Below, piece by piece: positions 1-9,330 of a stretch of 64,000 nt of DNA. Each line of letters starts with the position of its first letter. Within the stretch, counting starts at the first letter, position 1. The position numbers were made by a program, and so were the translations under genes. The stretch covers positions 124,001-188,000 of the forward strand of contig NZ_JAAORD010000001.1 of NCBI RefSeq assembly GCF_017696205.1, read 5' to 3'. The DNA comes from Prochlorococcus marinus XMU1402 (lineage in GTDB: Bacteria; Cyanobacteriota; Cyanobacteriia; PCC-6307; Cyanobiaceae). The notes below the pieces were generated by a model that worked only from the letters and a program-made list of their open reading frames with translations, did not search any database and was not told the origin of the DNA.

Positions 1-253
1 CCATTGCTAATGCGATGCCAGTATTCCCACTTGTTGCCTCAATTAAAGTTGTTTTATCTGGTGTTATCAATCCTTCTTCTTCAGCTCTACATAACATTGA
101 ATAAGCGATACGATCCTTAACGGACGCTGATGGATTGAAACTTTCTAGTTTGGCTATGATTTCTGGATAACAATTAAAATACTTTTTGATTCTATTTAAT
201 CTAACTAAAGGAGTGTTTCCAACTAAAGAAGTTATATCATTTGCTATTTCCAT
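1..253 (-). CDS. cysK: Cysteine synthase A (O-acetylserine sulfhydrylase), partial
   Basis: The gene reads leftward from an ATG at 253 and is cut by the left window edge, leaving the first 84 residues. CysK is a PLP enzyme that makes cysteine from O-acetylserine and sulfide in the cytosol. The visible part matches the family: the NTPLVRLN segment near residue 13, the PSASVKDR stretch with the PLP lysine at residue 46, and the TSGNTG loop (74-79) that binds substrate and cofactor phosphate. The rest of the catalytic domain lies outside the window. A related beta-family enzyme such as cystathionine beta-synthase cannot be fully excluded from the N-terminus alone, but CysK is by far the best reading. 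Confidence 0.9.
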   Translation of the reverse strand, partial: MEIANDITSLVGNTPLVRLNRIKKYFNCYPEIIAKLESFNPSASVKDRIAYSMLCRAEEEGLITPDKTTLIEATSGNTGIALAM

Positions 254-407
254 GAAAATGATTTTTTAAATTGCAAAATAAAATCTCCTAAATACATATT
301 AATTGTATTTAAAGATCTTTTATATGATTTTCTCAAAAGAATTTAATTTAAAATAACTTCCTGCTTAAAAATATTTACTATTATAAAAGGTAGTTTTTAT
401 AATGATT

Positions 408-680
408 ATGTATTCGCTTGAACTAAGTCTGAGATATTCACCTTTTCCACTTTCAGTTCAGAAGAAAGAATTTGATGATGTTAAACGAATTTATGATGAA
501 ATAAAAAGTTATATGAATGAAACTTTAGAATCCTCAAACTTGATCGAATTAAGGTGTGACAAGGTGCAAGATAAATTAATTGCAGTTAGAGCCAAAGAAA
601 TCATTTCTGTTCAGATATATGAAAAATCCTCAGTAGCAGGAGGAGCAAAAAGACCAGGATTTTCACTCAACATAGATTAA
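408..680 (+). CDS. UPF0367 family protein (cyanobacterial conserved hypothetical)
   Basis: A 90-residue protein of unknown function found in cyanobacteria. It opens with the family-typical YSLELSLRYSPFPLSVQ segment and ends with IYEKSSVAGGAKRPGFSL, both of which I recognise from UPF0367 members. ATG codons occur at 402 and 408; I prefer 408 because the family usually begins at MYSLE. No signal peptide or membrane segment is visible. It lies 8 bases upstream of an ABC ATPase on the same strand and is probably co-transcribed with it. No function is assigned. Confidence 0.85.
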   Translation: MYSLELSLRYSPFPLSVQKKEFDDVKRIYDEIKSYMNETLESSNLIELRCDKVQDKLIAVRAKEIISVQIYEKSSVAGGAKRPGFSLNID

Positions 681-688
681 TACGATTA

Positions 689-1363
689 ATGCGAGAATCT
701 TTTGAAAATGAAATACCTCAAATTAGATTTGAAGATGTTTCCTTTTCATATTCTGGAAAAAAAGAAAATTTAATTTTGAAATGTAACTTCTCAATTAAAG
801 AACCTGGATTTTGGATGGTCGTAGGTAAAAACGGTAGTGGTAAAAGTACTCTTTTAAAATTAATTAATGGAATAATTAAACCTAAAAATGGAGTCATTGT
901 TTCTAAAGCAAATATTGGAATGGTGTTTCAAAACCCTGATCATCAAATATTAATGCCAAATTGCAGGAGTGAACTTCTCATAAATATTAATCAAAAAATG
1001 TGTGATTATGAAATTAATAAAAAAATTAAAAACGTCCTTGATCAGGTAGGAATGACTGGTTTTGAAAAAAGGCCAGTTCATACTTTAAGCGGTGGACAAA
1101 AACAACGCTTAACTATTGCATGCGCTCTTATTAGTGATAAAAATTTTATTCTTTTGGATGAGCCTACAGCGTTACTTGATCAAACCAGTCAATTAAAAGT
1201 TTTAAAAACAATTAAAAATCTTACACGCAACCATAAAAAACCTTTATCTGCTTTGTGGATTACCCATCGTTATGAAGAATTAACTCATGCTGATGCAGTC
1301 GCAGAGTTGAAAAATGGTTTTTTATCTAGCTGGCAAGAACCATCAAAATTTCAATATAATTAA
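689..1363 (+). CDS. ABC transporter ATPase, EcfA/CbiO-like
   Basis: A single ATP-binding cassette of 224 residues with no membrane domain. Visible motifs are Walker A GKNGSGKST (46-54), Q-loop Q81 in the VFQNPDHQ context typical of energy-coupling-factor ATPases, signature LSGGQ (133-137), Walker B ILLDEP (154-159) and the switch histidine in WITHR (H193). The VFQNPDHQ context points to the EcfA/CbiO group that powers vitamin or metal uptake, and to the related plastid ABCI10 proteins. No EcfT or substrate-binding S component lies nearby, so the substrate is unknown. The gene follows the UPF0367 gene closely. The family call is firm; the transport role is inferred. Confidence 0.85.
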   Translation: MRESFENEIPQIRFEDVSFSYSGKKENLILKCNFSIKEPGFWMVVGKNGSGKSTLLKLINGIIKPKNGVIVSKANIGMVFQNPDHQILMPNCRSELLININQKMCDYEINKKIKNVLDQVGMTGFEKRPVHTLSGGQKQRLTIACALISDKNFILLDEPTALLDQTSQLKVLKTIKNLTRNHKKPLSALWITHRYEELTHADAVAELKNGFLSSWQEPSKFQYN

Positions 1364-1372
1364 CTTTTTTAC

Positions 1373-1402
1373 TTGTCATAAGGTACTTCAAAGAGCTAAA
1401 TT
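1373..1402 (+). promoter_or_regulatory. Probable promoter of tRNA-Asn
   Basis: A -35-like TTGTCA (1373-1378) and a -10-like TAAATT (1397-1402) are separated by 18 bases and lie 10 bases before the first tRNA base. The spacing and distance fit a sigma-70 type promoter. The DNA is AT-rich, so chance matches are common. Confidence 0.4.
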
Positions 1403-1412
1403 CATCTTATGT

Positions 1413-1484
<72 letters not shown>

Positions 1485-1508
1485 TTTATACATTTCAAAT
1501 AGTTTTCT

Positions 1509-1538
1509 AAAGTCACTCTCAAAATAGTGACTTTTTTT
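1509..1538 (+). terminator. Rho-independent terminator of tRNA-Asn
   Basis: A perfect 9-bp inverted repeat, AAAGTCACT (1509-1517) and AGTGACTTT (1526-1534), has an 8-base loop and runs into seven T residues (1532-1538). It lies 25 bases past the tRNA. It is one of the few textbook terminators in this window. Confidence 0.85.
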
Positions 1539-1778
1539 GTTTTTATGACCTATTTTTAAAAAAAGGATAATTGAAGATAGGATCAAGCAAATTTAATATA
1601 TTATTAAGTACAGTATATAGAACATAGAAATAATCAGTTAATTAAATATAAATATGCATATAATATATAAAAGTTGGATATTTTAAGAACAGTTATTAGA
1701 ACATTTTGTATATTCATTGCATAAGCAAAAAATTAGTTTTTTATTCGATATCTTTTGAATAACACCATTCAGGAAACT

Positions 1779-2138
1779 TTAGTCATCCCACATATCCTTT
1801 TTTTCTTGATCTAAATTATTCCTTTCAAGTAATTCTATTCTTTTTTTCTGAGAATCTATTTCAGTTTCAAGTATGTTTTTATCTTCAAGGTATTTTTTTT
1901 GAATTTCTAAGATAATTATTTCAAATTGTTCTCCAAAAAAATCTGACATTTCTCTCCATGCTTCAATTTCCTCTTCTTTACCAATAGTATCGTTTATCTG
2001 ATGAGAAATAACTTCTTGTACATATTGTTTAAGTTCTTGATGACTCATCGAGTCAACTTTTTTTTGAATGTAAAGCTCTTTTAGATTCCCTAGTTGTTTT
2101 TTTGATAAATCAGAATAGAGAATAGATTTTTTTTTCAT
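1779..2138 (-). CDS. Hypothetical protein with C-terminal coiled coil, picocyanobacterial/cyanophage-like
   Basis: A 119-residue acidic and lysine-rich protein without signal peptide or membrane segment. The N-terminus holds an LSKKQLGNLKELYIQKKVDSM segment; I recall similar motifs in small hypothetical proteins of marine picocyanobacteria and their phages (possibly DUF7326-like). From about residue 70 to the end it has heptad-like Leu/Ile spacing consistent with a coiled coil. It stands alone on the minus strand beside tRNA-Asn, with about 290 and 400 bases of non-coding DNA on its two sides, unusual in this compact genome. ATG at 2138 is the only sensible start. Function unknown; the phage resemblance is from memory and unverified. 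Confidence 0.7.
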   Translation of the reverse strand: MKKKSILYSDLSKKQLGNLKELYIQKKVDSMSHQELKQYVQEVISHQINDTIGKEEEIEAWREMSDFFGEQFEIIILEIQKKYLEDKNILETEIDSQKKRIELLERNNLDQEKKDMWDD

Positions 2139-2189
2139 AGATATTTAATTTTTTTTAATATAGACAAAATTATTACTTTAAACACTTAG

Positions 2190-2324
2190 ATGAAATCAAA
2201 AATTTTAACTCAAGTTAAACCATCATTTCATAATTTAAAATCACTACTTAATTTATTTTTAGATATTTTTAAAATGAATATTGAAGCGGAAAGTCCTTTC
2301 AGATTTAAACAAAATTTTTTCTAA
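2190..2324 (+). CDS. Possible small ORF, 44 residues
   Basis: An ATG-initiated 44-codon frame ending in TAA. The product is basic, with a hydrophobic middle (SLLNLFLDIF) and an aromatic end (FRFKQNFF). There is no clear ribosome binding site. It is the only appreciable frame in an otherwise empty 400-base interval. It could be a real picocyanobacterial small protein or a chance frame in AT-rich DNA, and I recognise no family. Confidence 0.25.
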   Translation: MKSKILTQVKPSFHNLKSLLNLFLDIFKMNIEAESPFRFKQNFF

Positions 2325-2458
2325 TATCACTCTAATTATTAAGAAAAGGTAAATAGAATCGAAAGAAATTGTAAAATTTAATTTTTTTTAAAATTTGTAA
2401 TTTCTTCCCAATCCCTTGCAGGGTCTGATTTATCCAGTAAATCTAATTGATAAAATTG

Positions 2459-2486
2459 TTTACACTTAATAAGCAATCTTTATAAT
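2459..2486 (+). promoter_or_regulatory. Probable rpaA promoter
   Basis: TTTACA (2459-2464) and a consensus TATAAT (2481-2486) are separated by 16 bases, giving a leader of roughly 50 bases before the rpaA ATG. The -35 lies inside GTTTACA, which resembles one half of the HLR1 element bound by RpaB; a second half-site at the proper spacing is not evident. Confidence 0.5.
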
Positions 2487-2541
2487 TTCTTGAGAGAATC
2501 GTAATACTAAAACTTAACTTTAATTTATATAGTTAATAAAC

Positions 2542-3324
2542 ATGAAAATTTCAATCCTCTTAATCGAAGACGATCGTGATATGCGTGATTTAGTGGCTAG
2601 GCATTTAGAACATTCTGGTTTTGATGTACAAAAAGCTGAAGATGGAATTAAAGGTCAAGCATTAGCTCTTCAATATTCACCAGATTTAATACTCTTAGAT
2701 TTAATGCTACCAAGTGTTGATGGATTAACTTTATGCCAGCGACTAAGAAGAGATGAAAGAACATCAAATATTCCAATTTTGATGATAACGGCATTGGGCG
2801 GCCTTAAAGACAAAGTGACTGGGTTTAATTCTGGGGCAGATGATTACATTACTAAACCTTTTGATCTAGAGGAATTACATGTACGTATAAAAGCGTTATT
2901 AAGAAGGACCAACAGAGCACAATTGAATTCTAGTAACCAGCAAGAAATATTAAATTACGGCCCTTTAACTCTTGTGCCAGAAAGATTTGAAGCTATTTGG
3001 TTTGAATCCCCTGTTAGATTAACGCATCTTGAATTTGAATTACTTCATTGTCTATTGCAGAGACATGGTCAAACTGTATCCCCAGCACTAATTCTTAAAG
3101 AAGTATGGGGATATGAGCCTGATGATGATATTGAGACAATAAGAGTTCATATTAGACATTTACGCACTAAATTAGAACCTGATCCACGTAAGCCCATATA
3201 TATAAAAACTGTATATGGTGCTGGATATTGTCTTGAGTTACCTATTGGCTCTCAAGTTGAAACTGCTAGGCAAGAGTTTATTCAAGCAAGAAATCCTGAT
3301 TTAATAAATTCTGCAGTAGATTAA
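2542..3324 (+). CDS. rpaA: Response regulator RpaA (OmpR family)
   Basis: A 260-residue two-domain response regulator. The receiver domain has D53 as phospho-acceptor (LLDLMLP), acidic D9-type residues in LLIEDDRD, and K105 in TKPFD. The C-terminal winged helix (about 140-235) contains the highly conserved [16 protein letters not shown] and [15 protein letters not shown] segments that I recognise from RpaA. RpaA is the clock output regulator, phosphorylated through SasA in cyanobacteria, and also influences phycobilisome/photosystem coupling. It ends with a short tail after the DNA-binding domain. Its stop overlaps the holB stop by four bases on the opposite strand. The call rests on the strong output-domain match. 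Confidence 0.92.
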   Translation: MKISILLIEDDRDMRDLVARHLEHSGFDVQKAEDGIKGQALALQYSPDLILLDLMLPSVDGLTLCQRLRRDERTSNIPILMITALGGLKDKVTGFNSGADDYITKPFDLEELHVRIKALLRRTNRAQLNSSNQQEILNYGPLTLVPERFEAIWFESPVRLTHLEFELLHCLLQRHGQTVSPALILKEVWGYEPDDDIETIRVHIRHLRTKLEPDPRKPIYIKTVYGAGYCLELPIGSQVETARQEFIQARNPDLINSAVD

Positions 3325-4286
3325 TTTCTTATATTTTCCATTGAAGTTTTTAAAAAGGTAATTTCCCATGCCAACCTTGGTTGAATGTTTTTTCTTAAAA
3401 GATATTTTAAACTTTCAAGTTTTTTAACTAAACTAATATTTTTTGTTTTTCTCCACCAAATAGTTTGAATTATGTTAACCAAATAAATTTGTTGATATAT
3501 TTCTAATTTTTCAGATATCAATTTAGATATTTCTAATATTTCTAGACTATTTTTTATTGGAGAATTTAATTTACTCGTAATATCATCTGAAAGATCATTC
3601 CAAATTTCAATATTTTTTAACAATTGATTGGGAGATCCATTTGCAGAGTTTATTAAATCTTCACATTTTAATTTTTGACTAATATTTAAATTAGAAATAT
3701 CTAAATAATCTTTCAAAATATACTTTATTTGCTTACTAGAGAAGGATCGAAATCTGATTATTTGACATCTTGAGATGATCGTGTCTAAGAGGAGGTTTAA
3801 TTTAGATGTCAATAAAATAAAAATCCCATTACTAGGTTCCTCTAAAGTTTTTAAAAGGCAATTTGAGGCTGCTTCGTTTAAGAGGTGCGCATCAATAATT
3901 AAAACAATTTTTTTTTCTGAGTTTATTGATTTTTGACCAAGAAAAGTTTTGATATTACGTATTTGAGCAATCTTAATAATCTCAGATCCACTTTTAATTG
4001 TTTTTTCATGATCAGAACTAACTGAACTTTTAGCTGTAAAAGAAGAAGGTTCGATAATTAGAAAATCAGGATGGTTATTGTTTTTAATTCTCTGTTCAAT
4101 ATTCTCGCTTAGTGAAGATTGTTTGAAAATCTTTATTATGAATTGGAGAGCAGTTTCCTTTTTACCTATTCCTTCAGCACCATAAAATATATAACCATTA
4201 GCTAATGATTTGTTCTTAATTATATTGTCAAGACAAGTATTAACTTCTTTATTCAATAAAAAATTATTTTTTTTCCCCTCAATCAT
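3321..4286 (-). CDS. holB: DNA polymerase III subunit delta-prime
   Basis: A 321-residue AAA+-type clamp-loader subunit. The N-terminal half shows a P-loop-like GAEGIGK (36-42), a [14 protein letters not shown] stretch and an SRCQIIRF motif typical of DnaX/HolB proteins; the C-terminal half is divergent and Ile/Lys-rich, as expected for delta-prime. It functions in loading the beta clamp during replication. It overlaps tmk by four bases (ATGA type), the common tmk-holB pairing, and is the last gene of the copper ATPase-tmk-holB operon. It converges on rpaA with a four-base overlap of stop codons. Confidence 0.88.
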   Translation of the reverse strand: MIEGKKNNFLLNKEVNTCLDNIIKNKSLANGYIFYGAEGIGKKETALQFIIKIFKQSSLSENIEQRIKNNNHPDFLIIEPSSFTAKSSVSSDHEKTIKSGSEIIKIAQIRNIKTFLGQKSINSEKKIVLIIDAHLLNEAASNCLLKTLEEPSNGIFILLTSKLNLLLDTIISRCQIIRFRSFSSKQIKYILKDYLDISNLNISQKLKCEDLINSANGSPNQLLKNIEIWNDLSDDITSKLNSPIKNSLEILEISKLISEKLEIYQQIYLVNIIQTIWWRKTKNISLVKKLESLKYLLRKNIQPRLAWEITFLKTSMENIRN

Positions 4287-4921
4287 TTGTTAATAGAAAA
4301 ATTGTTTAGTAAGGTCTCTTTAATTTGATTAGAAATAGTTTTAATATTTTGTGAGGCTGATATTACTTTCCAGTTTTTTTCTTTAGCAATTACTTTAAAG
4401 CCTTCATTTACTTTTTTTAAAAATTTAATACCCTCTGATTCCATTCTATCTGGAATTTCATTTTTTCTTCGGAATATGCTTTCTTCTGGAGAAATTTCCA
4501 AGAAAAAAGTCAGATCAGGAGATTCTCCTTGACATACAATAGATTCAATATTTTTAATAATTTCTAAATTTATATTTCTTCCATAACCTTGATAAGCCAG
4601 GGTAGAGTCCGAAAATCTATCACTTATTACCCAATCATTGTTTTTTAAAGCAGGTGAAATAATTTTAGAAACGTGTTCAGCTCTATCTGCTGAATAAAGC
4701 AATAATTCTGCAAGCGATGAAGGCTTATTATTTTCATTATTATCAAGAATCAGTCCTCTAAGTTTTTTCCCTAAGAGGCTGCCTCCTGGTTCTCTAGTTG
4801 TAACTAATCTAGACTCTTTCTTTATTAGACCACTATGAGGGAGCCATCTAGATAGTTCATCTATTTGGGTAGTCTTACCACATCCATCAATACCCTCAAT
4901 AACAATAAATTTTCCTTTCAT
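4283..4921 (-). CDS. tmk: Thymidylate kinase
   Basis: A 212-residue dTMP kinase that converts dTMP to dTDP for DNA synthesis. Visible motifs are the P-loop GIDGCGKTT (10-18), TREPGG (42-47), and [15 protein letters not shown] (101-115) with the substrate-binding Arg/Asp. The length fits the family. Its ATG immediately follows the stop codon of the upstream copper ATPase with no gap, and its end overlaps holB, so the three genes are very probably one transcript. Confidence 0.95.
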   Translation of the reverse strand: MKGKFIVIEGIDGCGKTTQIDELSRWLPHSGLIKKESRLVTTREPGGSLLGKKLRGLILDNNENNKPSSLAELLLYSADRAEHVSKIISPALKNNDWVISDRFSDSTLAYQGYGRNINLEIIKNIESIVCQGESPDLTFFLEISPEESIFRRKNEIPDRMESEGIKFLKKVNEGFKVIAKEKNWKVISASQNIKTISNQIKETLLNNFSINK

Positions 4922-7216
4922 TTACTCCAAAGATAAAGCATTAATTACAACTGTAATAGAGCTAGTAGCCATCAATAATGCTGCTATTGAGGGCGTAAGA
5001 AGAATACCGTATTTAGGAAATAAAATGCCTGCTGCTAAAGGTATAGCTATTAAATTGTAACCAAAAGCCCATGTTAGATTTTGCTTTATTTTTCTTATGG
5101 TTTTTTTTGCAAGATTTAAGGAGTAAGGTAATCCATTGAGTTGATCTCCCATCATTACTACATCTGCATTTGCTTTGGCTATTTGAGTTCCCGATCCCAC
5201 TGCAATTCCCAAGTCTGAGGATGCTAAAGCTGGGACATCATTAATACCATCACCAATCATTGCTACTTTATTATTTATTTTTAAATTTTCTATAGTCTTC
5301 AATTTCATTTCAGGAAGAAGATCCCATTTCACTTCTGTTTCTTTACAACCAATTTTTTTTGCTAAAGCTAAAACTGTTTGTTTTCTATCTCCACTTAAAA
5401 TATTAATTTTAAATTTGTTTTCTCTCAAATTTTGAACTGTTTTAATTGAATCATCTCTGAGTAAATCTCCTAATAAAATGAAGCCTAGTAAATTATTTTT
5501 GATACTTACTCCAATGATAGTGTTCGTTTTTGTCTCTTCATTTTCAATGATTTTTTTTGCATCACCATCAATAATTATTCCTTTGCTTAGTAGCCATTCA
5601 ATGTTTCCAATATGAATAAGTCCATCAATTGAATCAAGTTCTCCAGAAATACCTCGACCTGTATGGGTGAAAATTTTTTTTATTGGTAATAAACTCAAAT
5701 TTTGTTTTTTTGCCTCTTGAATTAAGGCATCCGCGATTGGATGCCTGCTTTCCTTTTCTAAACTGGCAGCTATTCTTAATAAAAATGAATGATCATTATT
5801 ATTTTTATAATCAACAATAAAAGGCTTACCTTTTGTTAAAGTACCTGTCTTATCAAAAATAATGAGATTAATTTTTGAAGCCATCTCTATTTTGTCTCCG
5901 CCTTTAAATAAAACCCCTTTTTTTGCTGCTTTACCTGATGCGACAGTTATTACAGTTGGGGTGGCTAAACCTAATGCACAAGGACAAGCTATTACTAAAA
6001 CTGCAATTGATAATTGAATTGCTAAACTCAGGAAATTTTCAGCATTACTACCAAGCGAACTATGAAGTGTGTGGCTTGAGTGAGTGATGAATTCATTATT
6101 ATGACTTAATAAATCAGGCCAAATGTTTCTTGCTCCTTTCCACCAAAAGAAAAAAGTTAAAGTAGCAAAAATAAGGACAAAGTAAGTAAATTTGCCTGCA
6201 ATTTCATCAGCAAGTCTTTGAATGCGAGGTTTTCTAGCATTCACAGACTCAATAAGACTTACTAATTTTGCAAGAGAAGATTCTCCTCCGACTTTTTTTA
6301 CTTTAAGTCTAAGAGTTGAATTAAGATTTAAAGATCCACTAGATAGATTTTCTCCAGCTTTTACTTCGATAGGTTTGGATTCTCCAGTAATATGTGAAAC
6401 ATCAACATATGAATTACCGCGAGTAACAATGCAGTCAGCAGGTACTCTGTCTCCTGCTAAAACTTGAATTTCTTGACCAGGTCTTAAAGTGTTTACTCTT
6501 ATTGACTTTATTTGATTATCTTTTGTAAAAATATTTGCTATTTCAGGTTGAAGATCTAATAACTCACCAATGGATGAACCAGTTTGGTATCTTGCTCTTT
6601 CTTCTAAAAATCGACCGATTAGTATAAAGCCCAAAAGCATAACTGGTTCATTAAAAAAACAAGGAAAACCAGTGGTAGGAAATACCAAGGATAGAAGACT
6701 TGTTGAATATGCGCTAGTTACTCCAAGAGCGACTAAAGAATCCATATCTGGATGGTTTTTTATAAATGATTTAAATCCATTTATAATTATTTCTCTGCCA
6801 GGAAATAATAGAGCTATTGTTGCCAATGAAGCATGAAAAAATATATTACCTAATATTGGAAAATTTATGTATCTTCCTTCTGCCAGATGACCTAAACCTG
6901 AAAATACTAAGAGTAATAGGGCGAAAGTTAGTTTTTTCCATTGACTATTCCACTTCTTTTTTTTTTCTAATTCTGCTTGGTTTATTTTTTTTGAAAAATC
7001 ATTTATATAAATCTTTGATGGGAAACCATTCTCTCTCAGATTTTCGAGAACTGTTTCTAATTCAATATGTTTCTGGGTAATTTCAAAATATGCACTGTTT
7101 GTGAGTAAGTTCACAGAAACATTTTCAATACCATCAGAATTATTTAATATTTTTTCAACAGTAGTAACACAACCTCCGCACTTCATCCCTGTTATGTTTA
7201 ATTGAATGCTCTCCAT
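4922..7216 (-). CDS. Copper-translocating P1B-type ATPase (CtaA/PacS-like)
   Basis: A 764-residue heavy-metal P-type ATPase. In order: an N-terminal HMA domain with MKCGGC (C13, C16), membrane helices from about residue 95, actuator TGES (277-280), transmembrane CPC (411-413), phosphorylation motif DKTGT (455-459), and hinge GDGIND further on. The last helices carry a YN pair (GYNLIAIP) and MATSS, which with CPC form the copper(I) signature of P1B-1 pumps. Cyanobacteria use CtaA to import copper across the plasma membrane and PacS to move it into thylakoids for plastocyanin; I cannot decide which this is, although some genomes label it zntA. It leads the operon with tmk and holB and diverges from ycf3. 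Confidence 0.9.
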   Translation of the reverse strand: MESIQLNITGMKCGGCVTTVEKILNNSDGIENVSVNLLTNSAYFEITQKHIELETVLENLRENGFPSKIYINDFSKKINQAELEKKKKWNSQWKKLTFALLLLVFSGLGHLAEGRYINFPILGNIFFHASLATIALLFPGREIIINGFKSFIKNHPDMDSLVALGVTSAYSTSLLSLVFPTTGFPCFFNEPVMLLGFILIGRFLEERARYQTGSSIGELLDLQPEIANIFTKDNQIKSIRVNTLRPGQEIQVLAGDRVPADCIVTRGNSYVDVSHITGESKPIEVKAGENLSSGSLNLNSTLRLKVKKVGGESSLAKLVSLIESVNARKPRIQRLADEIAGKFTYFVLIFATLTFFFWWKGARNIWPDLLSHNNEFITHSSHTLHSSLGSNAENFLSLAIQLSIAVLVIACPCALGLATPTVITVASGKAAKKGVLFKGGDKIEMASKINLIIFDKTGTLTKGKPFIVDYKNNNDHSFLLRIAASLEKESRHPIADALIQEAKKQNLSLLPIKKIFTHTGRGISGELDSIDGLIHIGNIEWLLSKGIIIDGDAKKIIENEETKTNTIIGVSIKNNLLGFILLGDLLRDDSIKTVQNLRENKFKINILSGDRKQTVLALAKKIGCKETEVKWDLLPEMKLKTIENLKINNKVAMIGDGINDVPALASSDLGIAVGSGTQIAKANADVVMMGDQLNGLPYSLNLAKKTIRKIKQNLTWAFGYNLIAIPLAAGILFPKYGILLTPSIAALLMATSSITVVINALSLE

Positions 7217-7334
7217 ATTTTCACATTAAAAACAAATTAATGTTTGACTTTATTTTTAACTATAATAATAAATGTAATAAACTTTTTAAATAGTTATTTT
7301 TAAAATTACTATATATATCATAAGATTTTGACCA

Positions 7335-7856
7335 GTGCCTAGTAATCAAAACAGAGACAATTTTATTGATAAAGCTTTTACTGTAATTGCTGAATCTATT
7401 GTGAAAATAATGCCTATTGCAGAGAAAGAAAAAAAGGCATATATCTATTATAGAGATGGCCTAGCTGCACAAAATAATGGGGATTATTCGGAAGCATTAG
7501 AGTATTATAAAGAGAGTTTACTACTTGAAGAAAATAAAATTGATAGGGGTGAGACTTTAAAAAATATGGCAATAATATACATGAGTAACGGTGAAGAGGA
7601 TTTGTCTATTGAAACTTATGAAAAAGCATTAGTAGAAAATCCCAAACAGCCATCATGCCTTAAAAATATAGGTTTAATCTATGAAAAAAGGGGAAGATAT
7701 GCAGAGCAAAATGGTGATTTAGATCAAAGAGATATTTGGTTTGATAAAGCTGCAGAAGTTTGGTCTAAAGCAGTGAGATTATATCCAGGTGGGTATCTTG
7801 ATATTGAGAATTGGTTGAAAAACTCAGGAAGAAGTTCAATCGATATGTATCTCTAA
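7335..7856 (+). CDS. ycf3: Photosystem I assembly protein Ycf3
   Basis: A 173-residue TPR protein required to assemble Photosystem I on the stromal/cytoplasmic face of thylakoids. It begins at GTG (7335) with the family-typical [20 protein letters not shown] segment, followed by three TPR units: [43 protein letters not shown], and the longer one ending [18 protein letters not shown]. Length and motif order match plastid and cyanobacterial Ycf3. It diverges from the copper ATPase (118-base gap) and converges on radA with only five bases between the stops. Confidence 0.97.
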   Translation: MPSNQNRDNFIDKAFTVIAESIVKIMPIAEKEKKAYIYYRDGLAAQNNGDYSEALEYYKESLLLEENKIDRGETLKNMAIIYMSNGEEDLSIETYEKALVENPKQPSCLKNIGLIYEKRGRYAEQNGDLDQRDIWFDKAAEVWSKAVRLYPGGYLDIENWLKNSGRSSIDMYL

Positions 7857-7861
7857 TATTT

Positions 7862-9223
7862 TTACTCTGATAAAGAATAGTCAACTGCTTCTTTAATATC
7901 GGAAATCTCTTTGATATTTATTAAATTTTGAAAATTATTATTTAGTTCCTCCTCTAATTTTGGCACTACTATATTTTTTATTCCTAGTCTTACAGCTTCT
8001 TCTATTTTTGTTCGAAGGTTATTAGATTTTCTAACCTGACCACTTAAACCTAATTCCCCAATAAATGAGCTACTTGCCAAAGGAGGAATATTTTTCAAAC
8101 TTGATAAAATTGATATTGCTACACCTAAGTCAGATGAAGGATCATTAATTTCAAACCCCCCACCAGTAGCTATATAACAATCAAATTCAGATAATTTTAT
8201 ACCTACGTGCTTTTCAATAACAGCTAATATTTGATGCAATCTATTTACGCTTATTCCAGTTGTAGTTCTTCTTGGATTACTGTAGAAAGTTTTATTTACT
8301 AGTGCTTGTATATCAACTGCTAATGGTCGAGTGCCTTCATTTGTAATCGTAGTGGTTACACCTGCAATATTTTCTTTATTTGTAAAAATTGAACTTGGGT
8401 TTTTTATCTCTCGTAAGCCCTCTTCAAGCATTTCAAAAATTCCAATTTCAAAGGTTGATCCAAATCGATTTTTTATACTTCTAAGTAATCTATGTGAAGA
8501 AATATTATCTCCTTCAAAGTTTATTACTGTATCAACTAAATGCTCCAGAGTTTTTGGACCAGCTAAAGCACCATCTTTGGTTACATGGCCAATTATTAGA
8601 AGTGCAATATTATTGTCTTTGGCGAGATTTTGTAATTCAGATGAACATGCTCTAACTTGAGAAACCGATCCTGGCGAACTTTGCATCTCATGACTATAGA
8701 TCGCTTGAATACTATCAATAATTGCGAATCTTGGATTTACGCGTTTGATCTCTTCAATAATTATAGATAAATTGGTTTCTGCAAAAATTTTTAAATCAAT
8801 ACTTTTTTGGTTCAACCTTTCCCACCTAATTTTTACTTGTTCTAAAGATTCTTCCGCAGTTATGTATAAAACACTCTCATTTACAGATATTTTTCCTGCT
8901 GATTGAAGAACTATTGTGCTTTTACCTATACCTGGTTCTCCTCCTAGTAAAACAACAGATCCAGGTACTATTCCACCTCCTAAAACTCGATCAAATTCAC
9001 TAAAACCACTTGTAAATCTAGATATTTTTTTGGATGAAATCTCATTAAAAAGTATGGATTTTTTACTATCTTTTATATCTTTTATTTCTTTGTATCTAGA
9101 TCTTTTACTTTTTATTTCTTCAACAATGGAATTCCATGAGTTGCAATTAAGGCATCTACCAAAGTATTGAGAAGTTTCAGATCCGCAATTTTGACATATA
9201 AAAGTCGATAATTTGCTAGACAT
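7862..9223 (-). CDS. radA: DNA repair protein RadA/Sms
   Basis: A 453-residue RecA-like ATPase that promotes branch migration during homologous recombination. An N-terminal zinc finger (C10, C13, C24, C27) is followed by Walker A GGEPGIGKST (94-103), Walker B-like AIIDSIQA, the diagnostic KNRFGS motif, and a C-terminal Lon-protease-like domain ending near FIGELGLSGQVRKS. All parts are present at normal length. It reads toward ycf3 and is separated from the divergent rpaB by 107 bases. Confidence 0.95.
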   Translation of the reverse strand: MSSKLSTFICQNCGSETSQYFGRCLNCNSWNSIVEEIKSKRSRYKEIKDIKDSKKSILFNEISSKKISRFTSGFSEFDRVLGGGIVPGSVVLLGGEPGIGKSTIVLQSAGKISVNESVLYITAEESLEQVKIRWERLNQKSIDLKIFAETNLSIIIEEIKRVNPRFAIIDSIQAIYSHEMQSSPGSVSQVRACSSELQNLAKDNNIALLIIGHVTKDGALAGPKTLEHLVDTVINFEGDNISSHRLLRSIKNRFGSTFEIGIFEMLEEGLREIKNPSSIFTNKENIAGVTTTITNEGTRPLAVDIQALVNKTFYSNPRRTTTGISVNRLHQILAVIEKHVGIKLSEFDCYIATGGGFEINDPSSDLGVAISILSSLKNIPPLASSSFIGELGLSGQVRKSNNLRTKIEEAVRLGIKNIVVPKLEEELNNNFQNLINIKEISDIKEAVDYSLSE

Positions 9224-9330
9224 TAAGTTTCTGAATAAAGTAAAAGAACTAGAATGTTTGGGATATTGCCCCTCTACAAGTTAGATTAGGTTAATAATAA
9301 ATTCTCTTACTGATTAGCTAATAGAAACAA

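Larger units (their letters stand above)
2139..2541. other. Gene-poor interval upstream of rpaA
   Basis: About 400 very AT-rich bases between the coiled-coil orphan and rpaA. It contains one possible 44-codon reading frame (2190-2324, listed separately) and a good sigma-70-like promoter just upstream of rpaA (2459-2486). A short CCCTTGCAGGG inverted repeat occurs near 2413. I see no tRNA, riboswitch or terminator. Confidence 0.6.

Noticed and set aside
6222-7080. Several plus-strand frames of 81-88 codons opposite the copper ATPase
   Set aside because: They lie fully inside a well-supported P-type ATPase and show no domain features.
7244-7271. TTGACT and TATAAT upstream of ycf3
   Set aside because: The spacing between these two is only 11 bases, too short for a standard promoter; a weaker TAATAA at better spacing is not convincing.
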